Source: Bacillota bacterium
GTDB lineage: Bacteria > Bacillota > Clostridia > Lachnospirales > Lachnospiraceae
Assembly (NCBI GenBank): GCA_023387655.1
Contig: JAEWHR010000060.1
Coordinates: forward strand, 1 to 64,000
Direction of reading: 5' to 3'
Length of the DNA: 64,000 nt
The notes beneath the pieces were generated by a model. The model was not told the DNA's origin, did not search any database, and saw only the letters and a list, made by a program, of their open reading frames with translations. Position 1 is the first letter of the stretch; every line of letters begins with the position of its first letter. The translations under genes and the position numbers were made by a program. Positions 19,915 to 28,633 of the stretch are shown in pieces.

Positions 19915-19957
19915 AAAAATGAGAACTAAAGATTAAGTCTTAGTTCTCATTTTTTCT
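19915..19957. terminator. Bidirectional terminator
   Basis: AAAATGAGAACTAAAGA pairs with TCTTAGTTCTCATTTT, with A and T tracts on both sides. It lies between the convergent helicase and HAD genes. Confidence 0.8.
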
Positions 19958-19971
19958 ATTTAAACGGATTC

Positions 19972-20700
19972 CTATACAATTTCATAGAGATCTTCTAATG
20001 TATGGATTTCATAAGTAACAGTTACATCCACATTTTTCTCTTCCTGGTTTGGATTAAACCAACAGGTATCAATTCCGATATTATTGCCACCCTTGATATC
20101 GGAAGTAAGACTATCTCCAATGATTAGGGTTGCTTCTTTAGAAAAGTTAGGAATGCGTTCCATACAATAATGGAAAAACTCTACTTGTGGTTTTTGATAT
20201 CCAGTCATTTCTGATATAAATATGTCTTCGAAAAGAGGAAATAGTCCAGATGCGGTTAAACGATTTTGCTGGGTAGTGGCAATGCCATTTGAGACAATAT
20301 AGACACGATGTGTTTTTCTTAGGGTTTCAATTAATTCTTTTGCACCAGGAATTAAGTTATGTCCCATTGCAAGTTTTGCTTGATATAATGGTTCAAGATC
20401 TGTAGAGTTAATTGGTTTACCTCCAAAATTGAGCTGCGAAGGAGCAATCCCTTGTTTTTGTAATGTATCAAATACGGTAACAAAGCGCGTATGCAGGATA
20501 TCATTTCGAGATATTTCACCTCGCTCGAAAGCCTTCCATAGGCCATGATTCACCTCGAGGTAGTAGGAGCGGATATCTTCTGTGAGAGGGATGTTAAGTT
20601 GCTCAAATATATAAGTCAAAGCATCTTGCTCGGATGCCTTAAAGTCTAATAAGGTATCATCAGCATCGAAAAGTAATGTGGAATAGCGGTATGATTTCAT
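19972..20700 (-). CDS. HAD-family hydrolase, YjjG-like
   Basis: HAD phosphatase with motif I FDADDTLLDF (nucleophile and acid/base Asp), motif II in YIVSNGIATTQ, the Lys of GYQKPQVEFF and motif IV IIGDSLTSDIKGG. Length 242 aa and the DADDTLLDF variant place it with YjjG/YfnB-type nucleotidases, which dephosphorylate pyrimidine and damaged nucleoside monophosphates. Substrate inferred from similarity only. ATG follows AGGAGA. Monocistronic. Confidence 0.85.
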   Translation of the reverse strand: MKSYRYSTLLFDADDTLLDFKASEQDALTYIFEQLNIPLTEDIRSYYLEVNHGLWKAFERGEISRNDILHTRFVTVFDTLQKQGIAPSQLNFGGKPINSTDLEPLYQAKLAMGHNLIPGAKELIETLRKTHRVYIVSNGIATTQQNRLTASGLFPLFEDIFISEMTGYQKPQVEFFHYCMERIPNFSKEATLIIGDSLTSDIKGGNNIGIDTCWFNPNQEEKNVDVTVTYEIHTLEDLYEIV

Positions 20701-20785
20701 ATATTGTTCTCCTATCCTTAGTTGGATTTATTATGTCTCTTGGTATTATAACATGGACATGTGAAACTCGTAAATACTGATAAAA

Positions 20786-20834
20786 AGAAGAAAGACAAGA
20801 CTTCCATGGGGGTAGAGGTCTTGTCTTTCTTTTA
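20786..20834 (-). terminator. Terminator after reverse rubrerythrin
   Basis: AAGAAAGACAAGAC pairs perfectly with GTCTTGTCTTTCTT. On the minus strand a T-rich tail follows. Also suited to stop transcripts coming the other way. Confidence 0.8.
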
Positions 20835-20929
20835 TAGGGGAGTATAGAATATATCGCCAAGGGAGGGCGAGTTATCTTAAAACTGGGATAATACAGGGGA
20901 GTGTATTACCCCGAGGGAAACAAGCGATA

Positions 20930-21475
20930 CTATTTACCGAAGTATCTATTTAATAAACCTTCGAAAGCTTTACCATGTCTAGCTTCATCACGAGCCATCT
21001 CATGTACTGTGTCATGAATAGCATCAAGATTTGCTTCTTTTGCACGCTTAGCAAGATCAAACTTACCAGCTGTTGCACCATTTTCAGCAGCTACTCTTAA
21101 CTCTAAGTTCTTCTTAGTGCTATTAGTTACTACTTCACCAAGTAATTCTGCGAATCTAGAAGCGTGATCAGCCTCTTCGTAAGCTGCCTTCTCATAGTAT
21201 AAACCGATTTCTGGATAGCCTTCTCTATGAGCTACTCTAGCCATAGCTAGGTACATACCTACTTCAGTACATTCACCAGTGAAGTTATCTCTTAAATCCT
21301 TAATGATGTCTTCACTAACACCCTGAGCAACACCAATTACGTGCTCAGCTGCCCAAGTAAGTTCACCGGACTGTTCAGAAAATTTCTCAGAACCAGCTTT
21401 ACAGATTGGACAGACTTCAGGTGCAGAATCTCCTTCATGAACATAACCACATACATTACATACAAATTTTTTCAT
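20930..21475 (-). CDS. Reverse rubrerythrin (peroxide reductase)
   Basis: The rubredoxin-like domain is at the N-terminus (CNVCGY ... CPICKAG) and the ferritin-like four-helix diiron domain follows, with the ligand motifs ECTEVG, EEADH and DEARHG. This order is the reverse of classical rubrerythrin and matches the 'reverse rubrerythrins' of Clostridium, which reduce H2O2 and O2 with NADH-derived electrons and are strongly induced by oxygen. The promoter overlaps a PerR-type palindrome, which fits that regulation. Confidence 0.93.
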   Translation of the reverse strand: MKKFVCNVCGYVHEGDSAPEVCPICKAGSEKFSEQSGELTWAAEHVIGVAQGVSEDIIKDLRDNFTGECTEVGMYLAMARVAHREGYPEIGLYYEKAAYEEADHASRFAELLGEVVTNSTKKNLELRVAAENGATAGKFDLAKRAKEANLDAIHDTVHEMARDEARHGKAFEGLLNRYFGK

Positions 21476-21627
21476 ACTTATAATCTCCTTTTCATTTCAA
21501 TACATTTTTTGTGACAGACCTAAGAATTAGGTTCTGTTTATAGCGGCAATAGAAAGAATACATAATTTAAATATTAAAATGAATAGATATAATCTTTCTA
21601 TTGAGGTTATTAATTATTGTTTAAAAA

Positions 21628-21644
21628 TTAGTAATCATTACTGA
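21628..21644 (-). promoter_or_regulatory. PerR-type operator of reverse rubrerythrin
   Basis: TTAGTAATCATTACTGA on the plus strand, a 7-1-7 palindrome of the PerR/Fur type. It lies directly downstream of the -10 box, at the expected transcription start. It matches the box at 22271 (read on the minus strand) in 15 of 17 positions. Confidence 0.75.
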
Positions 21645-21651
21645 TATTGAT

Positions 21652-21680
21652 ATCATACATCATCTAAAATGAAATGTCAA
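21652..21680 (-). promoter_or_regulatory. Sigma-A promoter of reverse rubrerythrin
   Basis: Minus strand TTGACA, 17 nt, TATGAT. Near-consensus, as expected for a strongly inducible gene held by a repressor. Confidence 0.75.
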
Positions 21681-21729
21681 TAGCTCTAAGTAAACTTTTT
21701 TAAATTATTTTTATATACTTTATGAATTA

Positions 21730-21769
21730 AAAAACCAGGATTCTTTCCGCTTTGAAAAGATCCCGGTTT
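21730..21769 (-). terminator. Terminator after perR
   Basis: On the minus strand AAACCGGGATCTTTT pairs imperfectly with AAAGAATCCTGGTTT, followed by TTTT. Confidence 0.65.
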
Positions 21770-21845
21770 GATTTGATACACAACAAGAGATTACTTGATT
21801 ATCTATTTATCCACTATCTCAGTTGAGGCGATTTGCTGGCTTAAA

Positions 21846-22241
21846 CTATTTGGAAGTCTTAGCGATGCATTCTGGACAAGAGCCATGGAAGAAAGCAGTA
21901 TGCCCTTCGATTTCACCTGCAAAATTTGCACCTGCTAAGGTATTGATATGATCCAGAGATAGCTTAGGAATATCCATTACTTTTTTACAGGTGGTGCATA
22001 TAAAATGGTAATGTGGTGTTGTTGTACCATCAAAATGGTCACTTCCATCACCGCAGCTTATTTTTATAACTTCACCTTGTTCAACTAAAAGGTTCAAATT
22101 ACGATAAACGGTTCCTAAACTAATGTTAGGATAAGTTTCACGAACCTTCATATAGATGGTATCAGCAGTAGGATGCTCCTTTGTGTGAGCAAGATAATCT
22201 TTGATGGATTCTCTCTGTCTGCTATATTTTGTTGTTTGCAA
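21846..22241 (-). CDS. perR: PerR-type peroxide-sensing repressor (Fur family)
   Basis: Winged-helix metalloregulator of 131 aa. The DNA-binding part has ISLGTVYRNLNLLVEQGEV. Regulatory-metal residues match PerR rather than Fur: HPTAD (His37 equivalent), HFDG (Asp85 equivalent, an Asp where Fur has Glu) and HYHFIC. Two CxxC motifs (CTTC, CPEC) form the structural zinc site. The start is TTG after AAAGGAG. Its own promoter overlaps a PerR box, so it is probably autoregulated, and the neighbouring rubrerythrin is the obvious target. Confidence 0.88.
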   Translation of the reverse strand: MQTTKYSRQRESIKDYLAHTKEHPTADTIYMKVRETYPNISLGTVYRNLNLLVEQGEVIKISCGDGSDHFDGTTTPHYHFICTTCKKVMDIPKLSLDHINTLAGANFAGEIEGHTAFFHGSCPECIAKTSK

Positions 22242-22270
22242 GCTTGACTCCTTTCTTAAAAATAATTATA

Positions 22271-22287
22271 TTAATAATGATTACTAA
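22271..22287 (-). promoter_or_regulatory. PerR-type operator of perR
   Basis: TTAATAATGATTACTAA, a near-perfect 7-1-7 palindrome that overlaps the last base of the -10 box of perR. Supports autorepression. Confidence 0.78.
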
Positions 22288-22315
22288 TTATATAGAAAAT
22301 TTCGTAAAATGTCAA
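22287..22315 (-). promoter_or_regulatory. Consensus sigma-A promoter of perR
   Basis: Minus strand TTGACA, 17 nt, TATAAT: a full consensus match with ideal spacing. Confidence 0.85.
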
Positions 22316-22326
22316 TGTGTACATAT

Positions 22327-22388
22327 AAAAAAGATGCCAAATATGATATAATACCAAAAAATTGGAATATCATAAGTTGACATCTTTA
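22327..22388 (-). terminator. Terminator after veg
   Basis: AAGATGCCAA and TATGATAT segments pair with ATATCATA and TTGACATCTT, giving a long, slightly interrupted hairpin with a T-rich tail on the minus strand. Confidence 0.65.
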
Positions 22389-22433
22389 TATGTTAGAATA
22401 TACCTTATATTATTAGGCACTATGTCACTCTGA

Positions 22434-22676
22434 TTAACAGAGTACCAATTCTACTTCCTTAGTCAAAACGTCGGTATAGCTAAAGGACAATGTCTTCACG
22501 GACTCAGCGAGTTCACCTTCCACCTGAATTAAAAATACGCATGGATAGGTTTGAGCAATAATACCTTCTGCAATATCAACTTTATTACGGCCTTTATTAG
22601 TTTTAATTTTTACTCTTCTTCCCACGTTGTTAACTACAGTGTTTCTTACCTTGCACATGTTTTCTGGTTGCTTCAT
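22434..22676 (-). CDS. veg: Veg family protein
   Basis: Small conserved Firmicute protein (DUF1021). The family core is visible: GRRVKIKTNKGRNKV, the YPCVFLIQVE strand and the SFSYTDVLTKEVEL ending. In Bacillus subtilis Veg stimulates biofilm matrix genes and its promoter is among the strongest known. Here too a near-consensus promoter lies upstream. ATG at 22676 follows GGAG. Confidence 0.9.
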   Translation of the reverse strand: MKQPENMCKVRNTVVNNVGRRVKIKTNKGRNKVDIAEGIIAQTYPCVFLIQVEGELAESVKTLSFSYTDVLTKEVELVLC

Positions 22677-22894
22677 TATTATACTCCAATCTGCAGTACG
22701 GTCTGTGAAACTTGACGCTTTACATGCCTGTTATAGTAAGTGGTACGAGACCATTGGTCAAAGGCTTCTAAAATAGCTTAGGTTTGTCCGATTCTATTAG
22801 AAATCCTAAAATTCATAAAATCATCAAACAAAGTATTATATTTAGATATATTTAGTAGCCGAGATATATCCAAAAACTAGAAATATACAAACAT

Positions 22895-22923
22895 ACTATA
22901 GCATACTAGAGTGTTAAAGTCAA
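22895..22923 (-). promoter_or_regulatory. Strong sigma-A promoter of veg
   Basis: Minus strand TTGACT, 17 nt, TATAGT, with TG one base before the -10. The transcript would have a leader of about 210 nt. The rest of the 680-bp gap up to 23359 is AT-rich; I see no gene in it, only the terminator at 23246. Confidence 0.65.
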
Positions 22924-23245
22924 ATTAGAGGGAGAATGTAGGTTCGATTTTTGTGCTCACTGAAATAATAATGCACAAGAACATATTGGAATATTATGCA
23001 AATTTATACCTTATTCTTTAATACTTGGGTAGTTAGAACTAGTATTGAAAGAGATAATGCACAACATTAAGAGTGGATATATGAGCATTAATAACAAAAA
23101 TATAGAAAAATAAAAAAAATTATCTGATAAATACTATATGTGGTTAAAATAATATCGATAGATACTAAATATTGTTGTTGTAATGAAGTCTCTCCATTTA
23201 GAGCGGATTGTTATAATATAGTCTTATGGAAAAAAATGCAGAAAA

Positions 23246-23291
23246 AATGCGTCTTGTTTGGATCGTATAAAAGCCATTTTCAAGGCGCATT
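23246..23291 (-). terminator. Terminator hairpin, dispersed family copy B
   Basis: AATGCGTCTTG pairs with CAAGGCGCATT; loop ends with AAAGCCATTTT. On the minus strand it is followed by a long T tract, so it terminates the PrcB-like gene. Related to copies at 7192 and 61178. Confidence 0.75.
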
Positions 23292-23359
23292 TTATGTTAA
23301 TACACTATTTAGTTGTCCGATGTTCTATTGTAGATTCTTTTTTTATAACTACTTTCTTT

Positions 23360-23779
23360 CTACTGAAAGACAACGTCATTATCCATAAATTCTGTCTTAA
23401 TAACAACATATGGATAGGTTATGTTTTGAGTCATTGGCTCATTTCTTCCAGGACCAATTAAGCTTGTTTTTACATAGATCCAATCATCCGCAAGATATAG
23501 TTCATCAACAGAAATACTATATCCACCACTTACTTGTGCACCATACCCTTGCACTATGTAGAGATAATCTTCATTTTCATAAGTTAGTTTAAAAGGATTG
23601 GTCTTCTTCTCTTCAATGTAATTTGCTAATTTTTCAGGTAAATCAGCATTTTCTACAACGGTAAATTCTAAATCCTTATCTTTTTCTGGTGTACCATCTG
23701 TGTTCTTACAAGAAATCAGAGATGCACTAAATAAAAATAAGTAGGAGAGAAGTAAAAGCTTTTTTATAATCTGTTTCAT
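23360..23779 (-). CDS. Lipoprotein with PrcB-like C-terminal domain
   Basis: Short signal peptide with lipobox ASLISC, so a membrane-anchored lipoprotein. The C-terminal 75 residues (YLYIVQGYGAQVSGGYSISV, later PYVVIKTE) resemble the PrcB C-terminal domain, which in Treponema stabilises a surface protease. No protease gene lies next to it. The start is the ATG at 23779, 9 nt after CGGAG; the longer frame to 23797 lacks a site. Function unknown. Confidence 0.65.
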   Translation of the reverse strand: MKQIIKKLLLLSYLFLFSASLISCKNTDGTPEKDKDLEFTVVENADLPEKLANYIEEKKTNPFKLTYENEDYLYIVQGYGAQVSGGYSISVDELYLADDWIYVKTSLIGPGRNEPMTQNITYPYVVIKTEFMDNDVVFQ

Positions 23780-23859
23780 AGGTATTACTCCGAACAATTC
23801 TTATTCTATCTTATGATAAAATTTTAGGAACTATACGTAAACATTAGGATAATCTATCC

Positions 23860-25101
23860 TTATAAATAAGTTTTTGCTTCTTTTGCCTCCTCTTTTGTCA
23901 TTGTTTCATTGCTATATCTTGCTCGATTATATAAGGATGTAAGATCTTTTAAATCCTTATCTGAATTAGAATCCGTAATATTTGCACGTTCGTTGGGTGT
24001 TAGAGACTGATCAAGAAATTTCGTTTTCTCTAAGGTACGTTTTATTTTTTTCTTATAATAATATCTTATCTTTTGGTTATTGTTTCGACAGGTATCAATT
24101 TCTTCTTTTTTATGCTTGGTTTTTGTAAGACGTTCTTTGGTTACTATAACAGAAAATTCATCTTCCTCCATAATAGGAGTAGTAGGATGATAATAAAGGT
24201 ATTTTTTTATAAAGCGATATATAGCGAGTGAAATCGTAAGAATCAATCCAGTAATAAAGGCAAAGTATACAACGAAAATAAGAATTTCTTGTAGTAAATC
24301 AAAGAAAGGGTTTGTTGTTGCTATTGGTAGAGGTTCTTGTGGTATATCAGATATTTCAATATTTTCAACCTCAGGAATAGCAGGAGTACTACGCAATAGA
24401 CGGAGTACAAACGAAAGTAATGATAAAATTCCCTGTTTCATGAGAGTAAAAGCAGAAGTTAGAAAAGCTTCCACCGGTGGATATCGAAGAAAAAAGGTTG
24501 CAAAAAGCAGAACACCTCCAATACTAAAAACCATTCGATTATTACTTTTTAGGATTTCTTTTGTTGGAGTATATCCGGTGTTTTCTTCCATAGGTTCAAT
24601 ATATTTAGTATTCATAAGATAAGAAGAAAGTAGTGCAAGAATTAAGTATAATATTCCAAAGTAATAAGAAAGACTCTGATAAATGGGATCAGTATCAATA
24701 GTGCTTCTTCCTAAATACCAATAAAGAATAGGATAGGTAAAAGCAAATGGAAGAGGCATGACAAGTGCTTTTGCTTGTGTCTTGTTACACCAAAACATAA
24801 TATCAAAACCAATGAGAAAAGCCCATAAAATCATACAGAAGCACTTATCCATAATTGGAATTGGTAGATAGAATAACAAAACAATAAGAACCAAATGAGG
24901 GAATAGAAATAGAAAAAGATTCTTTTGTATATAGCAATTAATAAGATAAGAAGACAGTAAAAGAATAGCATAGAATGCAAACTGCCTTACACTAATTGCT
25001 TGCTTTGTATATTGATAAAAAGGAGTTGTTAATGCGCAGCAAAAAAGAAATAGCATTCCAAGGTGGAATACATCAAGGAGCTTTTGATAACGTGGTTTCA
25101 A
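23860..25101 (-). CDS. Multi-span membrane protein, DUF4129-like C-terminus
   Basis: About eight hydrophobic segments in the first 300 residues, then a charged cytoplasmic tail. The tail ends LTSLYNRARYSNETMTKEEAKEA, which resembles the DUF4129 ending of proteins found with MoxR and DUF58 partners. Start is TTG at 25101, 8 nt after GGAGGT and inside the last codons of the DUF58 gene (29-bp overlap), so translation is coupled. Probably works with them in envelope or protein-complex assembly; not established. Confidence 0.65.
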   Translation of the reverse strand: MKPRYQKLLDVFHLGMLFLFCCALTTPFYQYTKQAISVRQFAFYAILLLSSYLINCYIQKNLFLFLFPHLVLIVLLFYLPIPIMDKCFCMILWAFLIGFDIMFWCNKTQAKALVMPLPFAFTYPILYWYLGRSTIDTDPIYQSLSYYFGILYLILALLSSYLMNTKYIEPMEENTGYTPTKEILKSNNRMVFSIGGVLLFATFFLRYPPVEAFLTSAFTLMKQGILSLLSFVLRLLRSTPAIPEVENIEISDIPQEPLPIATTNPFFDLLQEILIFVVYFAFITGLILTISLAIYRFIKKYLYYHPTTPIMEEDEFSVIVTKERLTKTKHKKEEIDTCRNNNQKIRYYYKKKIKRTLEKTKFLDQSLTPNERANITDSNSDKDLKDLTSLYNRARYSNETMTKEEAKEAKTYL

Positions 25102-26215
25102 GATAGTCCACCTCCCATGTTATTGAATTAGGAATTGTTGTTTCTAAAACCTCCACAGACTTTAGTAATGGTATGATAAAAAAACAAGAATATCCGTAAT
25201 CGATTAGTTTTTGATAGACATTTATTAAGTCAGGCTTTCGATAATTGGAAACTAGTATTAATTGATGGGACCTTTGTCCTTGTAATAAAAACTGTTCTAA
25301 TGTAGAGGAAAAGTTATCCGCTGGTTTCTTTAAGTCTATTCTAGCTAAAGAAATGCCAAGCTGAGTTAAGTAATGTCTACTACTTCCAGCCTCCATTTTT
25401 ATCGTTTGATTCGTCACGATATCCTTTCCATTGCTTAGAAAGCGAATAGGTACTTTTGCCTCGATTAGTATGGAAGCCATGGTATAGGCAATCCGAATGC
25501 TTTCTTCTAATAACTCTTCTTGATGTGAAACAATATTAGGATCAAGATTTAGGTAAATGGATACGTTTTTTTGCGTTGTTGGAAAATAAGTATTTACTTT
25601 TAAGTGTCCTGTTCTTGCAGTTTGTTTCCAATTGATATATCGCATATTATCATATGGTTCATAATCACGGATGCTTTTAAACTCAAATGGATCTTCAGTC
25701 AGTGCTGCCTGATGAATGATTGACTGTAGGGCTGAAATAAGATTTTCCGGGTAATGCAGTGCGGAAAGTGCTTTCGGTAGAACATGAATTGTACTATCAC
25801 AAGGGATCTGATTTGCAAGTATTCCAGAGAGGAATAAGTCACGTGATATTAAGTCAACCCGCCCAATAGAATAAAAGCCTCGCTTGCTACATAGCAATGG
25901 ATATTTTCGTGTAATTCTTTGGTATGGAATGACAGAGTAAACATTATGGCGATAGTACTGATCTGTAACAATTGAATTATTTTCTTTCCCAAATAGAAAG
26001 TACTTGGATGCTGAAAACTTAACACGAAGGAGAGGGATAGGTAAAAACTTATTGTTTTCAACACATTCGATCAGGTAAGTTTTTTGTCCCTCAGTTATAA
26101 AGTTATCTTCAAATGATAACGTTACTCTTAAGTGAAGATTCCAATACTTCTCGTATAGATATCGTTGAATATAATATACAAGACCAATGAGAAGAAAAGA
26201 TGTTAAAATTCTCAT
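25073..26215 (-). CDS. DUF58 protein (MoxR partner)
   Basis: Two short hydrophobic stretches near the N-terminus, then the DUF58 core: FKSIRDYEPYDNMRYINWKQTARTG, the family hallmark, followed by a von Willebrand A-like fold. DUF58 proteins accompany MoxR AAA+ ATPases. Start taken as ATG 26215, 5 nt after GGGAG; a frame extending to 26227 would bury that site. A hairpin TGCGTG/CACGCA sits right before the site. Confidence 0.85.
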   Translation of the reverse strand: MRILTSFLLIGLVYYIQRYLYEKYWNLHLRVTLSFEDNFITEGQKTYLIECVENNKFLPIPLLRVKFSASKYFLFGKENNSIVTDQYYRHNVYSVIPYQRITRKYPLLCSKRGFYSIGRVDLISRDLFLSGILANQIPCDSTIHVLPKALSALHYPENLISALQSIIHQAALTEDPFEFKSIRDYEPYDNMRYINWKQTARTGHLKVNTYFPTTQKNVSIYLNLDPNIVSHQEELLEESIRIAYTMASILIEAKVPIRFLSNGKDIVTNQTIKMEAGSSRHYLTQLGISLARIDLKKPADNFSSTLEQFLLQGQRSHQLILVSNYRKPDLINVYQKLIDYGYSCFFIIPLLKSVEVLETTIPNSITWEVDYLETTLSKAP

Positions 26216-26220
26216 ATTAA

Positions 26221-26246
26221 CTCCCATCTGCGTGATTTAGCACGCA
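26221..26246 (-). promoter_or_regulatory. Hairpin plus Shine-Dalgarno site of the DUF58 gene
   Basis: Minus strand TGCGTG-CTAAAT-CACGCA followed at once by GATGGGAG. Member of the hairpin/SD group described in the findings. Confidence 0.5.
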
Positions 26247-26265
26247 TATAAAAAGTGACTTTTTT

Positions 26266-27228
26266 CTATATTGTCTTCGTTTCACTAAAATCCTCGGTTG
26301 GTACTGGAATTTTTTGAAGGATTTCATCAATTGGATGATTTGTAACGCCTTGTTTATAGATACCATATAAAAGAACACGATGTTTTAATAGGTAAGGTGC
26401 CAGTTGTTTCACATCATCAGGTAGACAGTAATTACGGTTATTTATCGCAGCATAAACTTGACAGGCTCTTATAAAAGCCAATGTACCACGAGGACTTACT
26501 CCAATAGAAATGGAAGGATGCTTTCTTGTTGCATGAACGATGGTAACAAGATATTCTCGTATTGAGTTATGTATAAAGACTGTCTTTGAAAATTCTCTGA
26601 TTGCAAGAATATCTTTCTCGGTACATACAGAATTTAACTTAGTTAGTGGGTTGTCTAAGATGTATCGGTCTATCATACAAAGTTCTTCAGACTCTGTAGG
26701 ATAACCCATAGATAGTTGCATCATAAAACGATCCATCTGAGCCTCAGGAAGCGGGAATGTCCCAGCAGTTTCAATTGGATTTTGGGTGGCTATTACAAAA
26801 AACAGGTCAGATAAGGTACGGGTGTCCCCATCGATTGTAATCTGATGTTCTTCCATACATTCTAACAAACTTGATTGCGTTCTAGGAGTTGCTCTGTTAA
26901 TTTCATCTGCTAATAAAATATTCGTAAAAGCAGGCCCTGGTAAAAATTTAAAGCGTTCTTCCTTCTGGTTATAGATATTTAATCCCGTTACATCGGATGG
27001 TAATAAATCAGGTGTAAATTGAATACGCTTAAAATCCAGAGAGATGGAGCGAGCGAGTGCTTTCGAAAGTAAGGTCTTACCTGTACCTGGGGTATCTTCC
27101 AGTAAAACATGTCCCCCAGCAATTAGGGCAGTGATTACTTTTAGAATAACATCATCTTTTCCGATAATTACTTGCTGTATATTGGATTTTAATTCATTAA
27201 CAATTCGATTTACCTCATTTACATTCAT
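26266..27228 (-). CDS. MoxR-family AAA+ ATPase
   Basis: AAA+ chaperone-like ATPase. Walker A LEDTPGTGKT, Walker B ILLADEINR, sensor I in VIATQNPIE, and ARKHPSISIGVSPRG near the C-terminus match MoxR. It probably uses ATP to mature a partner, with DUF58 as the usual adaptor. Start is ATG 27228 after GAGG; the longest frame (27243) would start 5 codons earlier. First gene of the operon MoxR, DUF58, DUF4129-like. Confidence 0.92.
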   Translation of the reverse strand: MNVNEVNRIVNELKSNIQQVIIGKDDVILKVITALIAGGHVLLEDTPGTGKTLLSKALARSISLDFKRIQFTPDLLPSDVTGLNIYNQKEERFKFLPGPAFTNILLADEINRATPRTQSSLLECMEEHQITIDGDTRTLSDLFFVIATQNPIETAGTFPLPEAQMDRFMMQLSMGYPTESEELCMIDRYILDNPLTKLNSVCTEKDILAIREFSKTVFIHNSIREYLVTIVHATRKHPSISIGVSPRGTLAFIRACQVYAAINNRNYCLPDDVKQLAPYLLKHRVLLYGIYKQGVTNHPIDEILQKIPVPTEDFSETKTI

Positions 27229-27261
27229 ACTACAACCTCGCATATTCTAAAATTTACTAAT

Positions 27262-27289
27262 ATTATAGCATAGTGGACAGGTAATTCAA
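27262..27289 (-). promoter_or_regulatory. Sigma-A promoter of the moxR operon
   Basis: Minus strand TTGAAT, 16 nt, TATAAT, with an extended TGC before the -10. The leader is only about 30 nt. Confidence 0.65.
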
Positions 27290-27450
27290 GAAAGTAGAAT
27301 ATGAATTTCTTCTATGCGCTAATTGATAATATTGCAATTGCTTACATGATACCAGTTTTGTATTATATTTTGCTTTTGGTATCTATTGTAATGATAGTGT
27401 GGGGGATATTTTATCGGAGTATCGGAAATCGAAATATTTTAGTTTGATAG

Positions 27451-27479
27451 TTGCAAATGGATAAATTTAACTATATAAT
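27451..27479 (+). promoter_or_regulatory. Sigma-A promoter of the GNAT/LspA-like pair
   Basis: TTGCAA, 17 nt, TATAAT. The stretch 27290-27450 between the two divergent promoters shows nothing else. Confidence 0.65.
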
Positions 27480-27549
27480 ATAAGGACTAACCAAAGAATA
27501 TCCGGGGAATTTCCCGATTGAATATAATATTGAGAGGAGAGGGTATCCT

Positions 27550-27987
27550 TTGGTATCCCTAAGGGGTATTACAGAGTCCAATTTTGATGCGGTGATTAAC
27601 TTAAAAGTAAAAGAGGATCAACGCCGCTTTTTAGTATCCAATCACTATTCTTTAGAACAAGCGAAGATACATAAGGACTATATGCCAATGACGATTTATT
27701 TTGAAGAGGAATTGGTGGGTTTTTTAATGTATTGTTTGCATCCGGATGAAAATCACTATTTAATTATCCGGTTTATGATTGATGAGAAATTTCAGTCAAA
27801 GGGGTTTGGGGCAGAAGCAATGAAGCAACTTTTGCAGTTTATGAAGGAAGAAAAAGGTCAGAAGATGGTTTACATTAGTTTTGAGCCAGATAATAATCAG
27901 GCGAGAAGACTATATCAGAGACTTGGATTTCAACCAGTACATAGCGAATGGGTCGAAGAAGAAGTTTTATATCGAATTCGTTTCTAA
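27550..27987 (+). CDS. GNAT acetyltransferase
   Basis: 145-aa Gcn5-related N-acetyltransferase. The acetyl-CoA loop is RFMIDEKFQSKGFGAEAM (Q/R-x-x-G-x-G/A), followed by FEPDNNQARRLYQRLGF. Overall layout resembles BltD/SpeG-like polyamine acetyltransferases, but the substrate is not certain. Start is TTG at 27550 after GAGGAGAGGG; no ATG fits. The next gene begins 24 nt after the stop. Confidence 0.85.
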   Translation: MVSLRGITESNFDAVINLKVKEDQRRFLVSNHYSLEQAKIHKDYMPMTIYFEEELVGFLMYCLHPDENHYLIIRFMIDEKFQSKGFGAEAMKQLLQFMKEEKGQKMVYISFEPDNNQARRLYQRLGFQPVHSEWVEEEVLYRIRF

Positions 27988-28011
27988 TTGAAACAGAGGG
28001 GAGATTCTTTC

Positions 28012-28530
28012 ATGAAGCCAGTCGTAAAAAAAGGAATTACAATAAGTGGGTTAGTAGCGCTCGATCAGATTATAAAAGCGATCATACGTCATTATTATTT
28101 TGATAAAAGTTTTCGGATATTGGGAGAAATATTTGCTTTTAAACCCAAAGTAAACACAAACCAATCTTATCTTGGGAATTATGTAAATATCTTTAGTTAT
28201 CCATGGTTAACAATACTGATTAATGTTTTGGTTATAGTGTTTGCTTACTATACATACCAATATTATCGCTCTTGTGCAAATCGGGAGGGAATACTACCAA
28301 AAATCATTTACGTACTTTTATTATCAGGAGCAATATGCAGTCTTATTGACAAGATATTCTTTGGTGGAAGCCTTGATTATATATTACTGTTTGATTGGTT
28401 TATCTTTGATTTAAAAGATTGTTATATCAGTGGAGCTGAGGTATTGTTTATTTTTGTAGTAATAAAGAATTATAAGGTAATTCAAAAAGTTAGGATACGT
28501 GATATAGTTCACTTTTGTTTTCGTAAATGA
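28012..28530 (+). CDS. Divergent LspA-like membrane protein
   Basis: 172 aa with about four membrane segments in the layout of signal peptidase II. LDQIIKAIIR matches the N-terminal DQxxK signature. SLIDKIFFGGSLDYI occupies the place of GNxxDRxxxGxVxD, and FDLKDCYISGAEV that of FNxADxxI. The two catalytic aspartates seem kept, but the flanking Asn and Arg residues are changed. It may be a specialised lipoprotein signal peptidase or a degenerate paralogue. Start is ATG 28012 after AGGGGAG. Confidence 0.7.
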   Translation: MKPVVKKGITISGLVALDQIIKAIIRHYYFDKSFRILGEIFAFKPKVNTNQSYLGNYVNIFSYPWLTILINVLVIVFAYYTYQYYRSCANREGILPKIIYVLLLSGAICSLIDKIFFGGSLDYILLFDWFIFDLKDCYISGAEVLFIFVVIKNYKVIQKVRIRDIVHFCFRK

Positions 28531-28576
28531 AGGAAGAGTATGTTAAGTAATAGCTGGGGTAACCTCATTATAATAA

Positions 28577-28617
28577 AAAATGTCTCTGCAGTTAATACCT
28601 GTACAGAGACATTTTTT
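28577..28617. terminator. Bidirectional terminator
   Basis: AATGTCTCTG pairs with CAGAGACATT, flanked by A and T tracts. It divides the rightward LspA-like gene from the leftward hydrogenase operon. Confidence 0.85.
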
Positions 28618-28633
28618 ATGTTATTGATTCTAT

